DNA from: Streptomyces sp. CB00316
Lineage (GTDB): Bacteria; Actinomycetota; Actinomycetes; Streptomycetales; Streptomycetaceae
DNA length: 64,000 nucleotides
Direction: 5' to 3'
Assembly (NCBI RefSeq): GCF_001905595.1
Contig: NZ_LIXI01000005.1
Location: 496,001 to 560,000, forward strand
Part shown: positions 8,245 to 17,440 of the stretch, in pieces
How positions within the stretch are numbered: position 1 is the stretch's first letter
Layout: every line of letters begins with the position of its first letter
Program-made: the position numbers and the translations under genes
The notes under the pieces: model-generated
The model's input: only the letters and a program-made list of their open reading frames with translations
Databases searched by the model: none
What the model was told of the DNA's origin: nothing

Positions 8245-9495
8245 TCAGACCTTCGGCGGACCCTCCGGCCCGCCCGGCTCCTCCCCCGGCCCGCCCACGT
8301 CCTCCACCGGCCGGCCACGCGTCGTCGTCCCCGGTGCCTCCACGTCCGGCCCCGGCGTACGCCCCGGGGCGTGCAGCTCGCCCTCCGCCGGCACCACGCG
8401 CTTCTCCTCCGCGAAGTGGCACGCCGAGTCGTGCCGGGCCGGGGAGTCGACGTCCCGGAACTCCGCCGGGACCGCCAGCAGCGGCACCTCCAGCTCGCAC
8501 CGCTCCCGCGCCTTCCAGCAGCGGGTACGGAAGCGGCAGCCCGAGGGGATGTTGGCGGGCGAGGGCACGTCACCGTGGAGGATGATCCGCTCCCGGTGGG
8601 AGCGGGCCTCCGGATCCGGTACGGGGACGGCGGAGAGCAGCGCCTGCGTGTACGGGTGGGTGGGGTGGTCGTAGATCTCCGCGTCGGAGCCGATCTCCAC
8701 GATCCGGCCGAGGTACATCACCCCGACCCGGTCGGAGATGTGCCGGACGATGGAGAGGTCGTGCGCGATGAAGACGAAGCTGAGGCTGAACTCCGCCTGG
8801 AGTCGGTCCAGCAGGTTGACGACCTGGGCCTGCACGGAGACGTCGAGCGCGGAGACCGGTTCGTCGGCGACGATGATCTCCGGGTTGAGCGCGAGGCCGC
8901 GGGCGATGCCGATGCGCTGGCGCTGGCCGCCGGAGAACTGGTGCGGGTAGCGGTTGATGTACTCCGGGTTGAGCCCGACGACGTCCAGCAGGTCCTGCAC
9001 CCGCTGCCGGCGGCTGCCCTTGGGGGCGACCTCGGGATGGATCTCGTACGGTTCCCCGATGATGTCGCCGACCGTCATGCGCGGGTTCAGCGAGGTGTAC
9101 GGGTCCTGGAACACCATCTGGATGTTGCGGCGTACGGCCTTCAGGGCCCGCCCGGAGAGCTGGGAGATGTCCTCGCCCTTGTAGCGGATCGCGCCGGCGG
9201 TGGGCCGCTCCAGGTGGACCAGCATCCGTGCGACGGTCGACTTGCCGCAGCCGGACTCCCCCACGATGCCGAGTGTCTCGCCCGCGTGGAGGTCGAAGTC
9301 GACGCCGTCGACGGCACGGACCGCGCCGACCTGCCGCTTGAAGAGGATGCCCTGGGTCAGCGGGTAGTGCTTGGCGAGGTCCCGTACTTCGAGGATCGGC
9401 TCGCCCTCGACGTACGGCCGCGTTCCCTCCCCCGCCTTGGACAGCAGGGTGGAGCCCGCCGCGCCCCCGTCGGTCCCCTCGCGGTCAACGTGCAT
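8245..9495 (-). CDS. Peptide ABC transporter ATPase, OppF/DppF type (operon 1)
   Basis: A 416-residue ATP-binding subunit. Walker A GESGCGKST is at residues 79-87, then the Q-loop in MVFQDPYTSLNP, signature FSGGQRQR and Walker B IIVADEP with the switch His in IAHDLS. The C-terminal oligopeptide-transporter domain has the Cys-rich cluster (GCRFRTRCWKARERC...CHF) that holds an iron-sulfur cluster or metal in several members. About 60 extra residues, rich in Pro, Gly and Glu, follow that domain and are absent from the paralogue at 14276. The ATG at 9495 overlaps the stop of the preceding ATPase gene by 11 bp. It pairs with the OppD-type subunit at the membrane to drive peptide uptake. Confidence 0.92.
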   Translation of the reverse strand: MHVDREGTDGGAAGSTLLSKAGEGTRPYVEGEPILEVRDLAKHYPLTQGILFKRQVGAVRAVDGVDFDLHAGETLGIVGESGCGKSTVARMLVHLERPTAGAIRYKGEDISQLSGRALKAVRRNIQMVFQDPYTSLNPRMTVGDIIGEPYEIHPEVAPKGSRRQRVQDLLDVVGLNPEYINRYPHQFSGGQRQRIGIARGLALNPEIIVADEPVSALDVSVQAQVVNLLDRLQAEFSLSFVFIAHDLSIVRHISDRVGVMYLGRIVEIGSDAEIYDHPTHPYTQALLSAVPVPDPEARSHRERIILHGDVPSPANIPSGCRFRTRCWKARERCELEVPLLAVPAEFRDVDSPARHDSACHFAEEKRVVPAEGELHAPGRTPGPDVEAPGTTTRGRPVEDVGGPGEEPGGPEGPPKV

Positions 9496-10462
9496 CGAGC
9501 GTCTCCTTCCAGAAGTGGCAGGCGCTCCGGCGCTGTGCGTCCACCTCGTAGAGCGGCGGCACATCGCTGCGGCACACGTCCCGCGCCATCGGGCAGCGGG
9601 GGTTGAACGCGCAGCCGGGCGGGATGTGCAGCAGGTTGGGCGGCAGGCCCTTGATCGCGTAGAGCTCCTGCCCCTTCTGGTCCAGGCGCGGGATCGACCG
9701 GAGGAGGCCCTTGGTGTACGGGTGGGCGGGCGCCTTGTAGATCTCGTGGACGGGGGCGGTCTCCACGATCCGGCCCGCGTACATCACCGCGATCTTGTCG
9801 GCCACGTCCGCGACGACGCCGAGGTCGTGGGTGATCAGGATGAGGCCCATGTTCAGCTCGCGCTGGAGCTCGGCGAGGAGGTCCATGACCTGGGCCTGGA
9901 CGGTGACGTCGAGGGCGGTGGTGGGCTCGTCCGCGATGATCAGGGACGGCTCCAGGGCCAGCGCCATCGCGATCATGATGCGCTGGCGCATACCGCCGGA
10001 GAACTGGTGCGGGTAGTTGCCCACCCGCTCCTTGGCCGCGGGGATGCGGACCCGGTCCATCAGCTCGACCGACCTGGCCCGCGCGTCCTTGCGGGACATC
10101 CCGCGGTGGACGACGTACATCTCGCCGAGCTGTTCGCCCACGGTGAGGACCGGGTTCAGCGAGGAGAGCGCGTCCTGGAAGATCATGGCCATCTCCTGGC
10201 CGCGGATCTTGCGCCGCTCCTCCGCCTTGAGCGTCAGGAGGTCCTGGCCCTTGAAGACGATCTCGCCGCCGGTGATCTTGCCGGGCGGCATGTCGAGGAT
10301 GCCCATGACGGCCTGGGCGGTGACGGACTTGCCGGAGCCGGACTCCCCGAGGACGGCGAGAGTCTCGCCTTCGGCCACCGAGTAGTTGACCCCGTTGACG
10401 GCCCTGGCCACCCCCTCGCGGGTGTGGAACTCCACGTGCAGATCGCGCACTTCGAGCAACAT
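9485..10462 (-). CDS. Peptide ABC transporter ATPase, OppD/DppD type (operon 1)
   Basis: A 325-residue subunit: Walker A GESGSGKS at 39-46, Q-loop in MIFQDALSSLNP, signature FSGGMRQR, Walker B LIIADEPTTALD, switch His in ITHDLG. The C-terminal Cys motif is GCAFNPRCP...C...CHFW. The MLLEVRDLHVEF start is preceded by GAGGAG with 9-10 nt spacing. It is fourth in the operon after binding protein, OppB and OppC, 13 bp downstream of oppC and overlapping the next ATPase gene. Together with the OppF-type partner it forms the asymmetric ATPase pair typical of oligopeptide and dipeptide importers. Confidence 0.92.
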   Translation of the reverse strand: MLLEVRDLHVEFHTREGVARAVNGVNYSVAEGETLAVLGESGSGKSVTAQAVMGILDMPPGKITGGEIVFKGQDLLTLKAEERRKIRGQEMAMIFQDALSSLNPVLTVGEQLGEMYVVHRGMSRKDARARSVELMDRVRIPAAKERVGNYPHQFSGGMRQRIMIAMALALEPSLIIADEPTTALDVTVQAQVMDLLAELQRELNMGLILITHDLGVVADVADKIAVMYAGRIVETAPVHEIYKAPAHPYTKGLLRSIPRLDQKGQELYAIKGLPPNLLHIPPGCAFNPRCPMARDVCRSDVPPLYEVDAQRRSACHFWKETLDAR

Positions 10463-10475
10463 GGCAACCGGCTCC

Positions 10476-11453
10476 TCAGCGCAGCTTGGGGTCGAGGGCG
10501 TCGCGCACCGCGTCGCCGAGCATGATGAACGCGAGCACGGTGACCGCCAGCGCACCGGCGGGCCAGAGCAGCATGTGCGGGGCGTTGCGGATGTAGTTGG
10601 AGGCCGCGGAGATGTCGATGCCCCAGGAGACGGCCGGGTCCTTCAGGCCGACCCCGAGGAAGGAGAGGGTCGCCTCCAGCGAGATGTACGTGCCGAGCGC
10701 GATGGTCGCCACGACGATGACGGGCGCGATGGCGTTCGGGGTGATGTGGCGCAGCAGCATCCGGGAGTTGGAGGCGCCGAGCGCGCGGGCCGCCTGGACG
10801 TAGTCGTTCTGCTTGGCGGTGATCACCGAGCCGCGGGCGATACGGGCGATCTGCGGCCAGCCGAGCAGGACGATGAAGCCGACGACGGGCCAGACGGTGG
10901 AGCTGGTGACGACGGAGAGGAAGACCAGGCCGCCGAGGATGACGGGGATGCCGAAGAAGACGTCGGTGAGGCGGGAGAGGATCGAGTCCCACCAGCCGCC
11001 GAAGAACCCCGCCAGGCCCCCGAGCACGCTGCCGAGGATCGCGACGCCGAGGGTGGCGCAGACGCCGACGGTGACCGAGGTGCGGGTCCCGTAGACGACC
11101 CGGGTGTAGACGTCGCGGCCCTGCGGGTCGAAGCCGAAGGGGTGGCCGGGCTCGGAGCCCTTCTGGGCGTCGTCCAGGTCGGCCTGGAGGGGGTCGCCGC
11201 TCGCGATGAGCGAGGGCCAGATCGAGATGATCACCAGGAAGAGGATGACCAGCGCGGAGATGATGAAGACCGGGTTTCGCCGCAGGTCGCGCCAGGCGTC
11301 GGACCAGAGGCTGCGCGGCTTTCCGGCCGGCCCCGTCCCCTCGGGCCCGCCCGGGGTCTTCTCCAGGCTGGTGCCCTCCTCCATGGCGAGGTCCGTCGCG
11401 CCGCCGGCGCCCGCCTGGGAGATCGCTTCGTCCGGGGTCTGCGGCTCAGGCAT
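10476..11453 (-). CDS. Peptide ABC transporter permease, OppC/DppC type (operon 1)
   Basis: A 325-residue inner-membrane protein. After a roughly 45-residue acidic cytoplasmic start comes the OppC N-terminal segment (RRNPVFIISALVILFLVIISIWP). Five more helices follow, with the EAA loop (AARALGASNSRMLLRHITPN) that contacts the ATPases, and the conserved end DAVRDALDPKLR. Its start overlaps the oppB stop by 8 bp, so expression is translationally coupled. It forms the translocation pore with the OppB-type subunit. Confidence 0.92.
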   Translation of the reverse strand: MPEPQTPDEAISQAGAGGATDLAMEEGTSLEKTPGGPEGTGPAGKPRSLWSDAWRDLRRNPVFIISALVILFLVIISIWPSLIASGDPLQADLDDAQKGSEPGHPFGFDPQGRDVYTRVVYGTRTSVTVGVCATLGVAILGSVLGGLAGFFGGWWDSILSRLTDVFFGIPVILGGLVFLSVVTSSTVWPVVGFIVLLGWPQIARIARGSVITAKQNDYVQAARALGASNSRMLLRHITPNAIAPVIVVATIALGTYISLEATLSFLGVGLKDPAVSWGIDISAASNYIRNAPHMLLWPAGALAVTVLAFIMLGDAVRDALDPKLR

Positions 11454-12369
11454 AGCGGATCCTCGGGTCGAGTACGGCGTACAGGAGGTCGACGATCAGG
11501 TTGGCCGCCAGGAAGACGAGGACCAGGATGGTGACGAACCCGACGACGGTCTGGGAGTTCTGGCGCAGGATGCCCTGGTAGAGCTGGTAGCCGACCCCGT
11601 GGATGTTGAAGATCCGCTCGGTGACGATGGCTCCGCCCATCAGGGCGCCCACGTCCGTACCGATGAAGGTGACGACGGGGATCAGGGAGTTGCGCAGCAG
11701 GTGCCGGACCACGACCCGGCGCCGGGGCAGGCCCTTGGCGACGGCGGTGCGTACGTAGTCGGCGCGGGCGTTCTCGGCGATCGAGGTCCGGGTGAGCCGG
11801 GTGACGTAGGCGAGCGAGACCGAGGCGAGGACGAGGCCGGGCACGAGGAGTTCGTCGATGGTGGGGTCCGAGGAGACCGAGGGCTTGATGATGCCCCACT
11901 TGACGCCGAGCAGGAGCTGGAGCAGCAGGCCGGTGACGAAGGTCGGGACGGCGATGACGACCAGGGTCAGGATGAGGACCGTGGTGTCGACGGGGCGACC
12001 ACGCCGCAGGCCGGTGACGACGCCGAGGCTGATGCCGATGACGATCTCGAACACGATCGCGACGATGGTGAGCCGGATCGTGATGGGGAAGGCGGTGGCC
12101 ATCAGCTCGGTGACCTTCTGCCCGTTGAACGCGGTGCCGAAGTCGCCGGTGAAGAGGTTCCCCATGTACGTCAGGTACTGCTGCCAGACCGGCTCGTCGA
12201 GGCCGAACTCGGAGCGCAGCTGGGCGGCGGTGGCCGGATCGCACTGGCGGTCGCCGCAGAGGCCCGCGATGGGGTCGCCCATCACGTTCACCATGAGGAA
12301 GATCAACAGCGTGGTGCCGAAGAAGACGGGGATCATCTGCAGCAGCCGCCGGACCACATAACGTCCCAT
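11446..12369 (-). CDS. Peptide ABC transporter permease, OppB/DppB type (operon 1)
   Basis: A 307-residue membrane protein beginning MGRYVVRRLLQMIPVFFGTT, the standard OppB start, with six predicted helices. The EAA-type loop is RTAVAKGLPRRRVVVRHLLRN, the signature is FNIHGVGYQLYQGI and the end is LLYAVLDPRIRYA. The start at 12369 is clear from homology; the reading frame upstream is only a GC-rich extension through a CGGGCGGA tandem repeat. A Cys pair in the periplasmic loop (AGLCGDRQCDP) is not present in the paralogue of operon 2. The gene follows the binding-protein gene after a 111-nt spacer that contains a strong hairpin. Confidence 0.92.
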   Translation of the reverse strand: MGRYVVRRLLQMIPVFFGTTLLIFLMVNVMGDPIAGLCGDRQCDPATAAQLRSEFGLDEPVWQQYLTYMGNLFTGDFGTAFNGQKVTELMATAFPITIRLTIVAIVFEIVIGISLGVVTGLRRGRPVDTTVLILTLVVIAVPTFVTGLLLQLLLGVKWGIIKPSVSSDPTIDELLVPGLVLASVSLAYVTRLTRTSIAENARADYVRTAVAKGLPRRRVVVRHLLRNSLIPVVTFIGTDVGALMGGAIVTERIFNIHGVGYQLYQGILRQNSQTVVGFVTILVLVFLAANLIVDLLYAVLDPRIRYA

Positions 12370-12431
12370 GAGGGGCTCCGGGGGTCGGGGCGAACGGGCG
12401 GACGGGCGGACGGGCGGACGGGGCGAACGAG

Positions 12432-12470
12432 CCGGGGCCGGGGTGCGCACGTCGAGCGCCCCGGCCCCGG
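12432..12470 (-). promoter_or_regulatory. Intercistronic stem-loop between binding protein and OppB (operon 1)
   Basis: Perfect 12-bp GC-only arms (CCGGGGCCGGGG at 12432-12443 and complement at 12459-12470) with a 15-nt loop, just past the stop at 12481. There is no T-run on the minus strand. Position and form suggest 3' protection of the binding-protein message or partial termination, lowering permease relative to binding protein. The second operon has a hairpin in the same place. Confidence 0.6.
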
Positions 12471-12480
12471 TCTCAGCGGG

Positions 12481-14112
12481 TCACTTGACCGTGATCTCCG
12501 TGTAGACCGGCACGCTGAACGGATTCAGCTCGACGTTGTCGACGCGCTCCGAGTAGCCCGCACTGCCGTTCTGGTACCAGAGCGGGACGGCCGGCATCTG
12601 CTCGACGAGCACCCTCTCGGCGTCCTGGAAGGTGGTGATCGCCTTCGCCTTGTCGGTCTCGGCGTTCGCCTGGTCGACCAGGTCGTCGAACTCCTTGTTG
12701 GTCCACTTGCCGTCGTTGGACGAGGCGTTGGTGTAGTAGAGCGGCTGGAGGAAGTTCTGGATCAGCGGGTAGTCCATCTGCCAGCCCGCGCGCCAGGGGC
12801 CCGTCAGCTTCTGGGTGGAGACCTGGCTGCGGAAGTCGGCGAAGGTGCCGATCGCGCCGCCGACACAGGCCTGGTTGTTGCCCATGACGTTGTTGATGCT
12901 GTTGCAGACGGCGTCGACCCACTCCTTGTGGGAGCCGGTGTCGGCGTTGTACGAGATCTTCAGCTGGCCGCCGGGGATGCCGCCGCCCTCGTCGATCAGC
13001 TTCTTGGCCTCGGCCTTGTCGTACTCGCACTCCTTGCCGCAGAGCCCTTCCTTGAAGCCGCCGTCCTCGCCGAGGACCGGGGAGGTCCAGTCGGTCGCCG
13101 GGGTGCGGGTCTTCTGGAAGATCTGGTCGGTGATCTGCTTCCGGTTGATCGCCATGGAGAGGCCCTGACGGACCTTGCGGGCGCCGTCGGTGTTCCATTC
13201 CTTGGTGTAGAACGGGAAGGCGAGCGTCTGGATGATGCCGGCGGGGGTGTTGATGTACCGGTCGCCGAGGTCCTGCTCCACGTTCCGGAGCTGCGAGGCG
13301 GGTACGTCGTCGACGAGGTCGAGGTTGCCCGAGGTCAGGGAGGTGTATGCGGTGTTGTTGTCGGTGAAGACCTTGAGGTCGACGCCGCCGTTCTTCGCCT
13401 TGTCGTCGCCGGGGTAGTCGTCCCAGCGGCGCAGGTTCATCGAGGAGCCCTTGGCGTACGACTCGATGGTGTACGGGCCGTTGCCGATGGGCTTGGAGAG
13501 CCAGGCGTCGTGGTCGTCGTAGAACGCCTTGGGCAGCGGTACGAAGGCGGAGTAGCCGAGGGTGTCGGGCCAGAGGGAGAACTTCTGGCTGAGCTTGGCG
13601 GTGAAGGTCAGGTCGTCGACGACCTTGAGGCCGGCGAGCGTGTCGGCGGAGGCGGAGCCGGACTCGGGGTGGACCTTGTCGTACCCCTCGATGTACTGGA
13701 AGAAGTAGGCGTTCTTCTGGTTGTTCTTCAGCGCCGCGCCGTAGTTCCAGGCGTCCACGAAGGACTTGGCGGTCACCTTCTCGCCGTTGGAGAAGGTCCA
13801 GCCGTCCTTGAGCTTGATCGTGAAGTTCTGGGCGTCGCTGGATTCGATGGACTCGGCGAGCATGTTCTGGGCCTCGCCGGTCTTGGGGTCGTACCGGATG
13901 AGCCCCCGGAAGACCATGTCGAGGACCTTGCCGCCCTGCACCTCGTTGGTGTTCGCGGGCTCCAGCGGGTTCTGCGGGTCGCCCCAGGAGGAGCTGACGA
14001 TCCCGTCGGCGCCGCTGCCGCCGCTGTCGTCACCTCCGCCGCCGCAGGCCGTCGCTGCGAGGGCGACGGCCACCGCACATGCGGCCCACCTGGTCCGTGT
14101 GGCTCCGCGCAT
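12481..14112 (-). CDS. Extracellular peptide-binding lipoprotein, SBP family 5 (operon 1)
   Basis: A 543-residue lipoprotein: signal peptide with lipobox ATAC (Cys23) followed by a Gly/Asp linker. The SBP_bac_5 fold follows, with the landmarks LKDGWTFSNGEKVTAKSFVDAW, PIGNGPYTIE and VRQGLSMAINRKQI. It should capture peptides outside the membrane and deliver them to the OppBC pore. First gene of the operon; ATG with AGGAGG 6-7 nt upstream. It lacks close relatedness to its paralogue at 18453 (only patterns such as LKDG.TF..G..VTAK..V.AWN are shared), so the two transporters probably see different peptides. Confidence 0.92.
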   Translation of the reverse strand: MRGATRTRWAACAVAVALAATACGGGGDDSGGSGADGIVSSSWGDPQNPLEPANTNEVQGGKVLDMVFRGLIRYDPKTGEAQNMLAESIESSDAQNFTIKLKDGWTFSNGEKVTAKSFVDAWNYGAALKNNQKNAYFFQYIEGYDKVHPESGSASADTLAGLKVVDDLTFTAKLSQKFSLWPDTLGYSAFVPLPKAFYDDHDAWLSKPIGNGPYTIESYAKGSSMNLRRWDDYPGDDKAKNGGVDLKVFTDNNTAYTSLTSGNLDLVDDVPASQLRNVEQDLGDRYINTPAGIIQTLAFPFYTKEWNTDGARKVRQGLSMAINRKQITDQIFQKTRTPATDWTSPVLGEDGGFKEGLCGKECEYDKAEAKKLIDEGGGIPGGQLKISYNADTGSHKEWVDAVCNSINNVMGNNQACVGGAIGTFADFRSQVSTQKLTGPWRAGWQMDYPLIQNFLQPLYYTNASSNDGKWTNKEFDDLVDQANAETDKAKAITTFQDAERVLVEQMPAVPLWYQNGSAGYSERVDNVELNPFSVPVYTEITVK

Positions 14113-14221
14113 GAAGTGCCTCCTAGAGTCATCGAGTAGCCCAATGCCTCATATCACCCCATACCGCCATGTATTGCATGCGGGCTTACCCCGTACGGGC
14201 ACGGGCGCGTCCGGACACGAC

Positions 14222-14253
14222 GATGCCCGGCCCCTCGGAGAGGGCCGGGCATC
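14222..14253 (-). terminator. Terminator of peptide transporter operon 2
   Basis: Perfect 12-bp arms (GATGCCCGGCCC at 14222-14233 and complement at 14242-14253), loop 8 nt, 22 bp past the last stop of operon 2. It separates the two tandem operons, so operon 1 most likely has its own promoter in 14113-14221. Confidence 0.7.
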
Positions 14254-14275
14254 CGACGTACTGCTCAGCGTTCGG

Positions 14276-15418
14276 TCACGCCGCGTGGACGACGTCCTTC
14301 TCCTCGGCGAAGTGGCACGCCGACTCGTGCGCGGCCGGCCCGCCCGAGGTGACGAAGCGCTCGGGGATCGCCAGCAGCGGCATCTCCGTGGCGCAGCGCT
14401 CCTCCGCCTTCCAGCACCGGGTGCGGAAGCGGCAGCCCGACGGCGGGTTCGCCGGCGACGGAACGTCACCGGTGAGGATGATCCGTTCGCGGCCCTCACG
14501 CGCTGAGGGGTCCGGCACCGGCACCGCGGAGAGCAGCGCCTGGGTGTACGGGTGCGTCGGGTGGTCGTAGATCTGCGCGTCCGTACCGATCTCGGCCATC
14601 TTGCCGAGGTACATGACGCCGACCCGGTCCGAGATGTGCCGGACGATGGAGAGGTCGTGCGCGATGAAGAGGTAGGAGAGGTTGAACTCGTCCTGGAGCT
14701 TCTCCATCAGGTTGATGACCTGCGCCTGCACCGACACGTCGAGCGCGGAGACCGGCTCGTCGCAGATGATGATCTCCGGGTTGAGCGCGAGGCCGCGGGC
14801 GATGCCGATGCGCTGGCGCTGACCGCCGGAGAACTGGTGCGGGTACCGGTTGATGTACTCCGGGTTCAGGCCGACGACGTCCAGGAGATCCTGGACCTTC
14901 CGCCGCCGGTCCCCCTTCGGAGCCACCTCGGGGTGGATCTCGAACGGCTCCCCGATGATGTCGCCGACCGTCATGCGCGGGTTCAGCGAGGTGTACGGGT
15001 CCTGGAACACCATCTGGATGTTGCGTCGCACGGCCTTCAGCGCGCGCCCGGACAGCTTGGTGATGTCCTGGCCCTTGTAGAAGACCTCGCCGGCGGTCGC
15101 CTTCTCCAGCATCATGAGCAGCTTGGCGACGGTGGACTTGCCGCAGCCGGACTCGCCCACGATGCCGAGCGTCTCGCCCTGGAAGAGATCGAAGGAAATC
15201 CCGTCCACGGCCTTGACCGCACCGATCTGCTTCTTGAAGAGGATGCCCTGGGTCAGCGGGAAGTGCTTGACCAGGTTGCGCACCTGGAGAATCGGCTCGC
15301 CCCGCTCGACCGGCGCCTGGATGGCGGCCACGGCCTCCTCTTCGGTGGCGGCGTCGACCGTCTCCACCTCGGTGACGTTGGGGGTGGCGTCCACGGACTC
15401 CTTGTCGAGCTCAGCCAT
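14276..15418 (-). CDS. Peptide ABC transporter ATPase, OppF/DppF type (operon 2)
   Basis: A 380-residue subunit. An acidic N-terminal stretch (about 40 residues, many Glu/Asp/Thr) precedes the nucleotide-binding domain with Walker A GESGCGKST (88-96), signature FSGGQRQR, Walker B IIICDEP and the switch His in IAHDLS. The C-terminal Cys cluster GCRFRTRCWKAEERC...CHF is present. It is nearly identical to the operon 1 paralogue through the central 300 residues, which shows the operons arose by duplication. It lacks the Pro/Gly tail of that paralogue. Overlaps the preceding ATPase gene by 8 bp. Confidence 0.92.
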   Translation of the reverse strand: MAELDKESVDATPNVTEVETVDAATEEEAVAAIQAPVERGEPILQVRNLVKHFPLTQGILFKKQIGAVKAVDGISFDLFQGETLGIVGESGCGKSTVAKLLMMLEKATAGEVFYKGQDITKLSGRALKAVRRNIQMVFQDPYTSLNPRMTVGDIIGEPFEIHPEVAPKGDRRRKVQDLLDVVGLNPEYINRYPHQFSGGQRQRIGIARGLALNPEIIICDEPVSALDVSVQAQVINLMEKLQDEFNLSYLFIAHDLSIVRHISDRVGVMYLGKMAEIGTDAQIYDHPTHPYTQALLSAVPVPDPSAREGRERIILTGDVPSPANPPSGCRFRTRCWKAEERCATEMPLLAIPERFVTSGGPAAHESACHFAEEKDVVHAA

Positions 15419-16466
15419 GGATCGTCTCCTTCCAGAAGTGGCACGCGCTGCCGCGGCCCGGCAGGTCGGTGCCGTCGCGCTCGGTGACCGGGTGCAGCAG
15501 CGGGATGTCCGTACGGCAGATGTCCTCGGCCTTGGGACACCGGGGGTTGAACGCGCAACCCGGCGGGATACGCGTCAGGTTGGGCGGCAGGCCCTTGATC
15601 GCGTAGAGCTCCTGGCCCTTCTGGTCCAGACGCGGGATCGAGTCGAGCAGACCGCGGGTGTAGGGGTGCGACGGGCGGCTGTAGAGCTCGTGCACCGGAG
15701 CGGTCTCCACGATCCGGCCCGCGTACATCACCGCGATCTTGTCCGCGACGTCGGCGACCACGCCGAGGTCGTGGGTGATCAGGATGAGCCCCATGTTGTA
15801 CTCGCGCTGGAGCTCCGCGAGCAGGTCCATGACCTGGGCCTGGACGGTCACGTCGAGCGCGGTGGTCGGCTCGTCCGCGATGATCAGGTCGGGCTCCAGG
15901 GCGAGCGCCATCGCGATCATGATGCGCTGGCGCATACCGCCGGAGAACTGGTGCGGGTAGTCGTCGACCCGCTCCTTCGCCGCCGGGATGCGGACCCGGT
16001 CCATCAGCTCGATGGACTTGAGCCTGGCGTCCTTCTTGGACATGCCCAGGTGTACGCGGAACATCTCGCCGAGCTGGTAGCCGACGGTCAGGACCGGGTT
16101 GAGCGAGGAGAGGGCGTCCTGGAAGATCATCGCGACCTTGCGGCCCCGGATCTTGCGGCGCTCCTCCTCGGGCATGGCGAGCATGTCCTTGCCGCGGAAG
16201 AGGATCTCTCCCTGCGGGATGCGGCCCGGCGGCATGTCGAGGATGCCCATGATCGCCTGGGCGGTCACGGACTTGCCGGAGCCGGACTCGCCGAGCACGG
16301 CCAGCGTCTCACCGGCGTCGACGGTGTAGTTGACACCGTTGACCGCCTTGGCGACACCCTCGCGGGTGTGGAACTCGACGTGCAGGTCCCGGACTTCGAG
16401 CAGCGGGCCCTGGTGGTCGTCGTCGCGAGGGGCGGGGACGTTCGCAGTTTTTTCCATGGTGGTCAC
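15411..16466 (-). CDS. Peptide ABC transporter ATPase, OppD/DppD type (operon 2)
   Basis: About 351 residues. Motifs: Walker A GESGSGKS, MIFQDALSSLNP, FSGGMRQR, LIIADEPTTALD, ITHDLG and the C-terminal GCAFNPRCP/CHFW cluster. I start at GTG 16466, 5 nt after GGGAGG; an in-frame ATG at 16457 (MEKTANVP) has a 14-nt spacing and is the alternative. The N-terminus is about 18 residues longer than the operon 1 paralogue. It sits 11 bp after oppC and overlaps the OppF-type gene. Confidence 0.91.
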   Translation of the reverse strand: MTTMEKTANVPAPRDDDHQGPLLEVRDLHVEFHTREGVAKAVNGVNYTVDAGETLAVLGESGSGKSVTAQAIMGILDMPPGRIPQGEILFRGKDMLAMPEEERRKIRGRKVAMIFQDALSSLNPVLTVGYQLGEMFRVHLGMSKKDARLKSIELMDRVRIPAAKERVDDYPHQFSGGMRQRIMIAMALALEPDLIIADEPTTALDVTVQAQVMDLLAELQREYNMGLILITHDLGVVADVADKIAVMYAGRIVETAPVHELYSRPSHPYTRGLLDSIPRLDQKGQELYAIKGLPPNLTRIPPGCAFNPRCPKAEDICRTDIPLLHPVTERDGTDLPGRGSACHFWKETIHG

Positions 16467-16477
16467 GTACGCCTCCC

Positions 16478-17440
16478 TCAGCGCAGCTTGGGATCGAGGG
16501 CGTCGCGGACCGCGTCGCCGAGCATGATGAACGCCAGCACGGTGATGCTGACGAAGCCGGCCGGGAAGAGCAGCGGGTGCAGCGCCTCGCGGATGCGCCC
16601 CAGGGACTGGTTGATCATGACGCCCCAGGAGATGGTCGGCTCCTGGATACCGACACCGAGGAAGCTCAGCGTCGCCTCGGCCGAGATGATCACGCCGAGC
16701 GAGATGGTCGCCAGCACGATCAGCGGGGTCAGCGCGTTCGGCAGCACGTGCCGGAACATCAGCCGGCCGGTGGAGGCGCCGAGCGAGCGGGCGGCGGTCA
16801 CGTAGTCGGACTGCTTGGTCTGCATGGCGGTGGACCGCATGATGCGGGCCATGCTCATCCAGCCGAGCACGGTGAGTGCGCTGAGCACGCCCCAGATGCC
16901 GCCGATGCGGAATCCGTCGTCGTCGCGGAAGCTGTTGAGGATCACGATGGCGCCGACCAGGAACGGAATGCCCATCACGATGTCGATGCCGCGGGAGATG
17001 ACCGCGTCGACCCACCGGCCGTAGAACCCGGCGACGAGGCCGAAGATCAGGGCGATGAGGGCCGATCCCAGGGTGGCGAGGACGCCGACGGTGATCGAGG
17101 TGCGGGTGCCGTGGATGGTGCGGGCGTAGACGTCGCAGCCACGGGCGTCGTAACCGAACCAGGCGTCGGCGCTGGGCTTCTGCAACGAGCGGCCCAGCTC
17201 GCACAGTTGCGGGTCGGCGCTGGCGAACAGGGACGGGAACGCCGCCATGGCCACCAGCACCAGGATGATGCCGGAGGGGATCAGGAAGAGCGGTCGGCGA
17301 ACGAGGTCGCGTACCGCGTCCTGGAGGAGGCTGCGCGGCTTGGCCAGCTCCTTCACGGGGGCCTTGGGGGCCTCGGCCGAACCGGCCAGGGGCTCCTCGC
17401 CGGACGCCGGGGCGACGGAAGTCTTGGTTGCGTCACGCAT
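16478..17440 (-). CDS. Peptide ABC transporter permease, OppC/DppC type (operon 2)
   Basis: A 320-residue membrane protein with the OppC layout: cytoplasmic start, first helix (FLIPSGIILVLVAMAAFPSLF), a large outer loop and five further helices. The EAA loop is AARSLGASTGRLMFRHVLPN and the end is DAVRDALDPKLR. The outer loop has two Cys (QLCELGRSL and DARGCDVYA), not found in the operon 1 version; they might form a disulfide. ATG 17440 overlaps the oppB stop by 8 bp. Confidence 0.92.
   Translation of the reverse strand: MRDATKTSVAPASGEEPLAGSAEAPKAPVKELAKPRSLLQDAVRDLVRRPLFLIPSGIILVLVAMAAFPSLFASADPQLCELGRSLQKPSADAWFGYDARGCDVYARTIHGTRTSITVGVLATLGSALIALIFGLVAGFYGRWVDAVISRGIDIVMGIPFLVGAIVILNSFRDDDGFRIGGIWGVLSALTVLGWMSMARIMRSTAMQTKQSDYVTAARSLGASTGRLMFRHVLPNALTPLIVLATISLGVIISAEATLSFLGVGIQEPTISWGVMINQSLGRIREALHPLLFPAGFVSITVLAFIMLGDAVRDALDPKLR

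Noticed and set aside
12392..12425. A CGGGCGGA tandem run upstream of oppB as a possible CRISPR-like or regulatory repeat
   Set aside because: Only about four short units without unique spacers; simple low-complexity repeat.
11206..14139. A 977-codon plus-strand frame across transporter operon 1
   Set aside because: Antisense to three well-supported transporter genes; composition is typical of GC-rich shadow frames.
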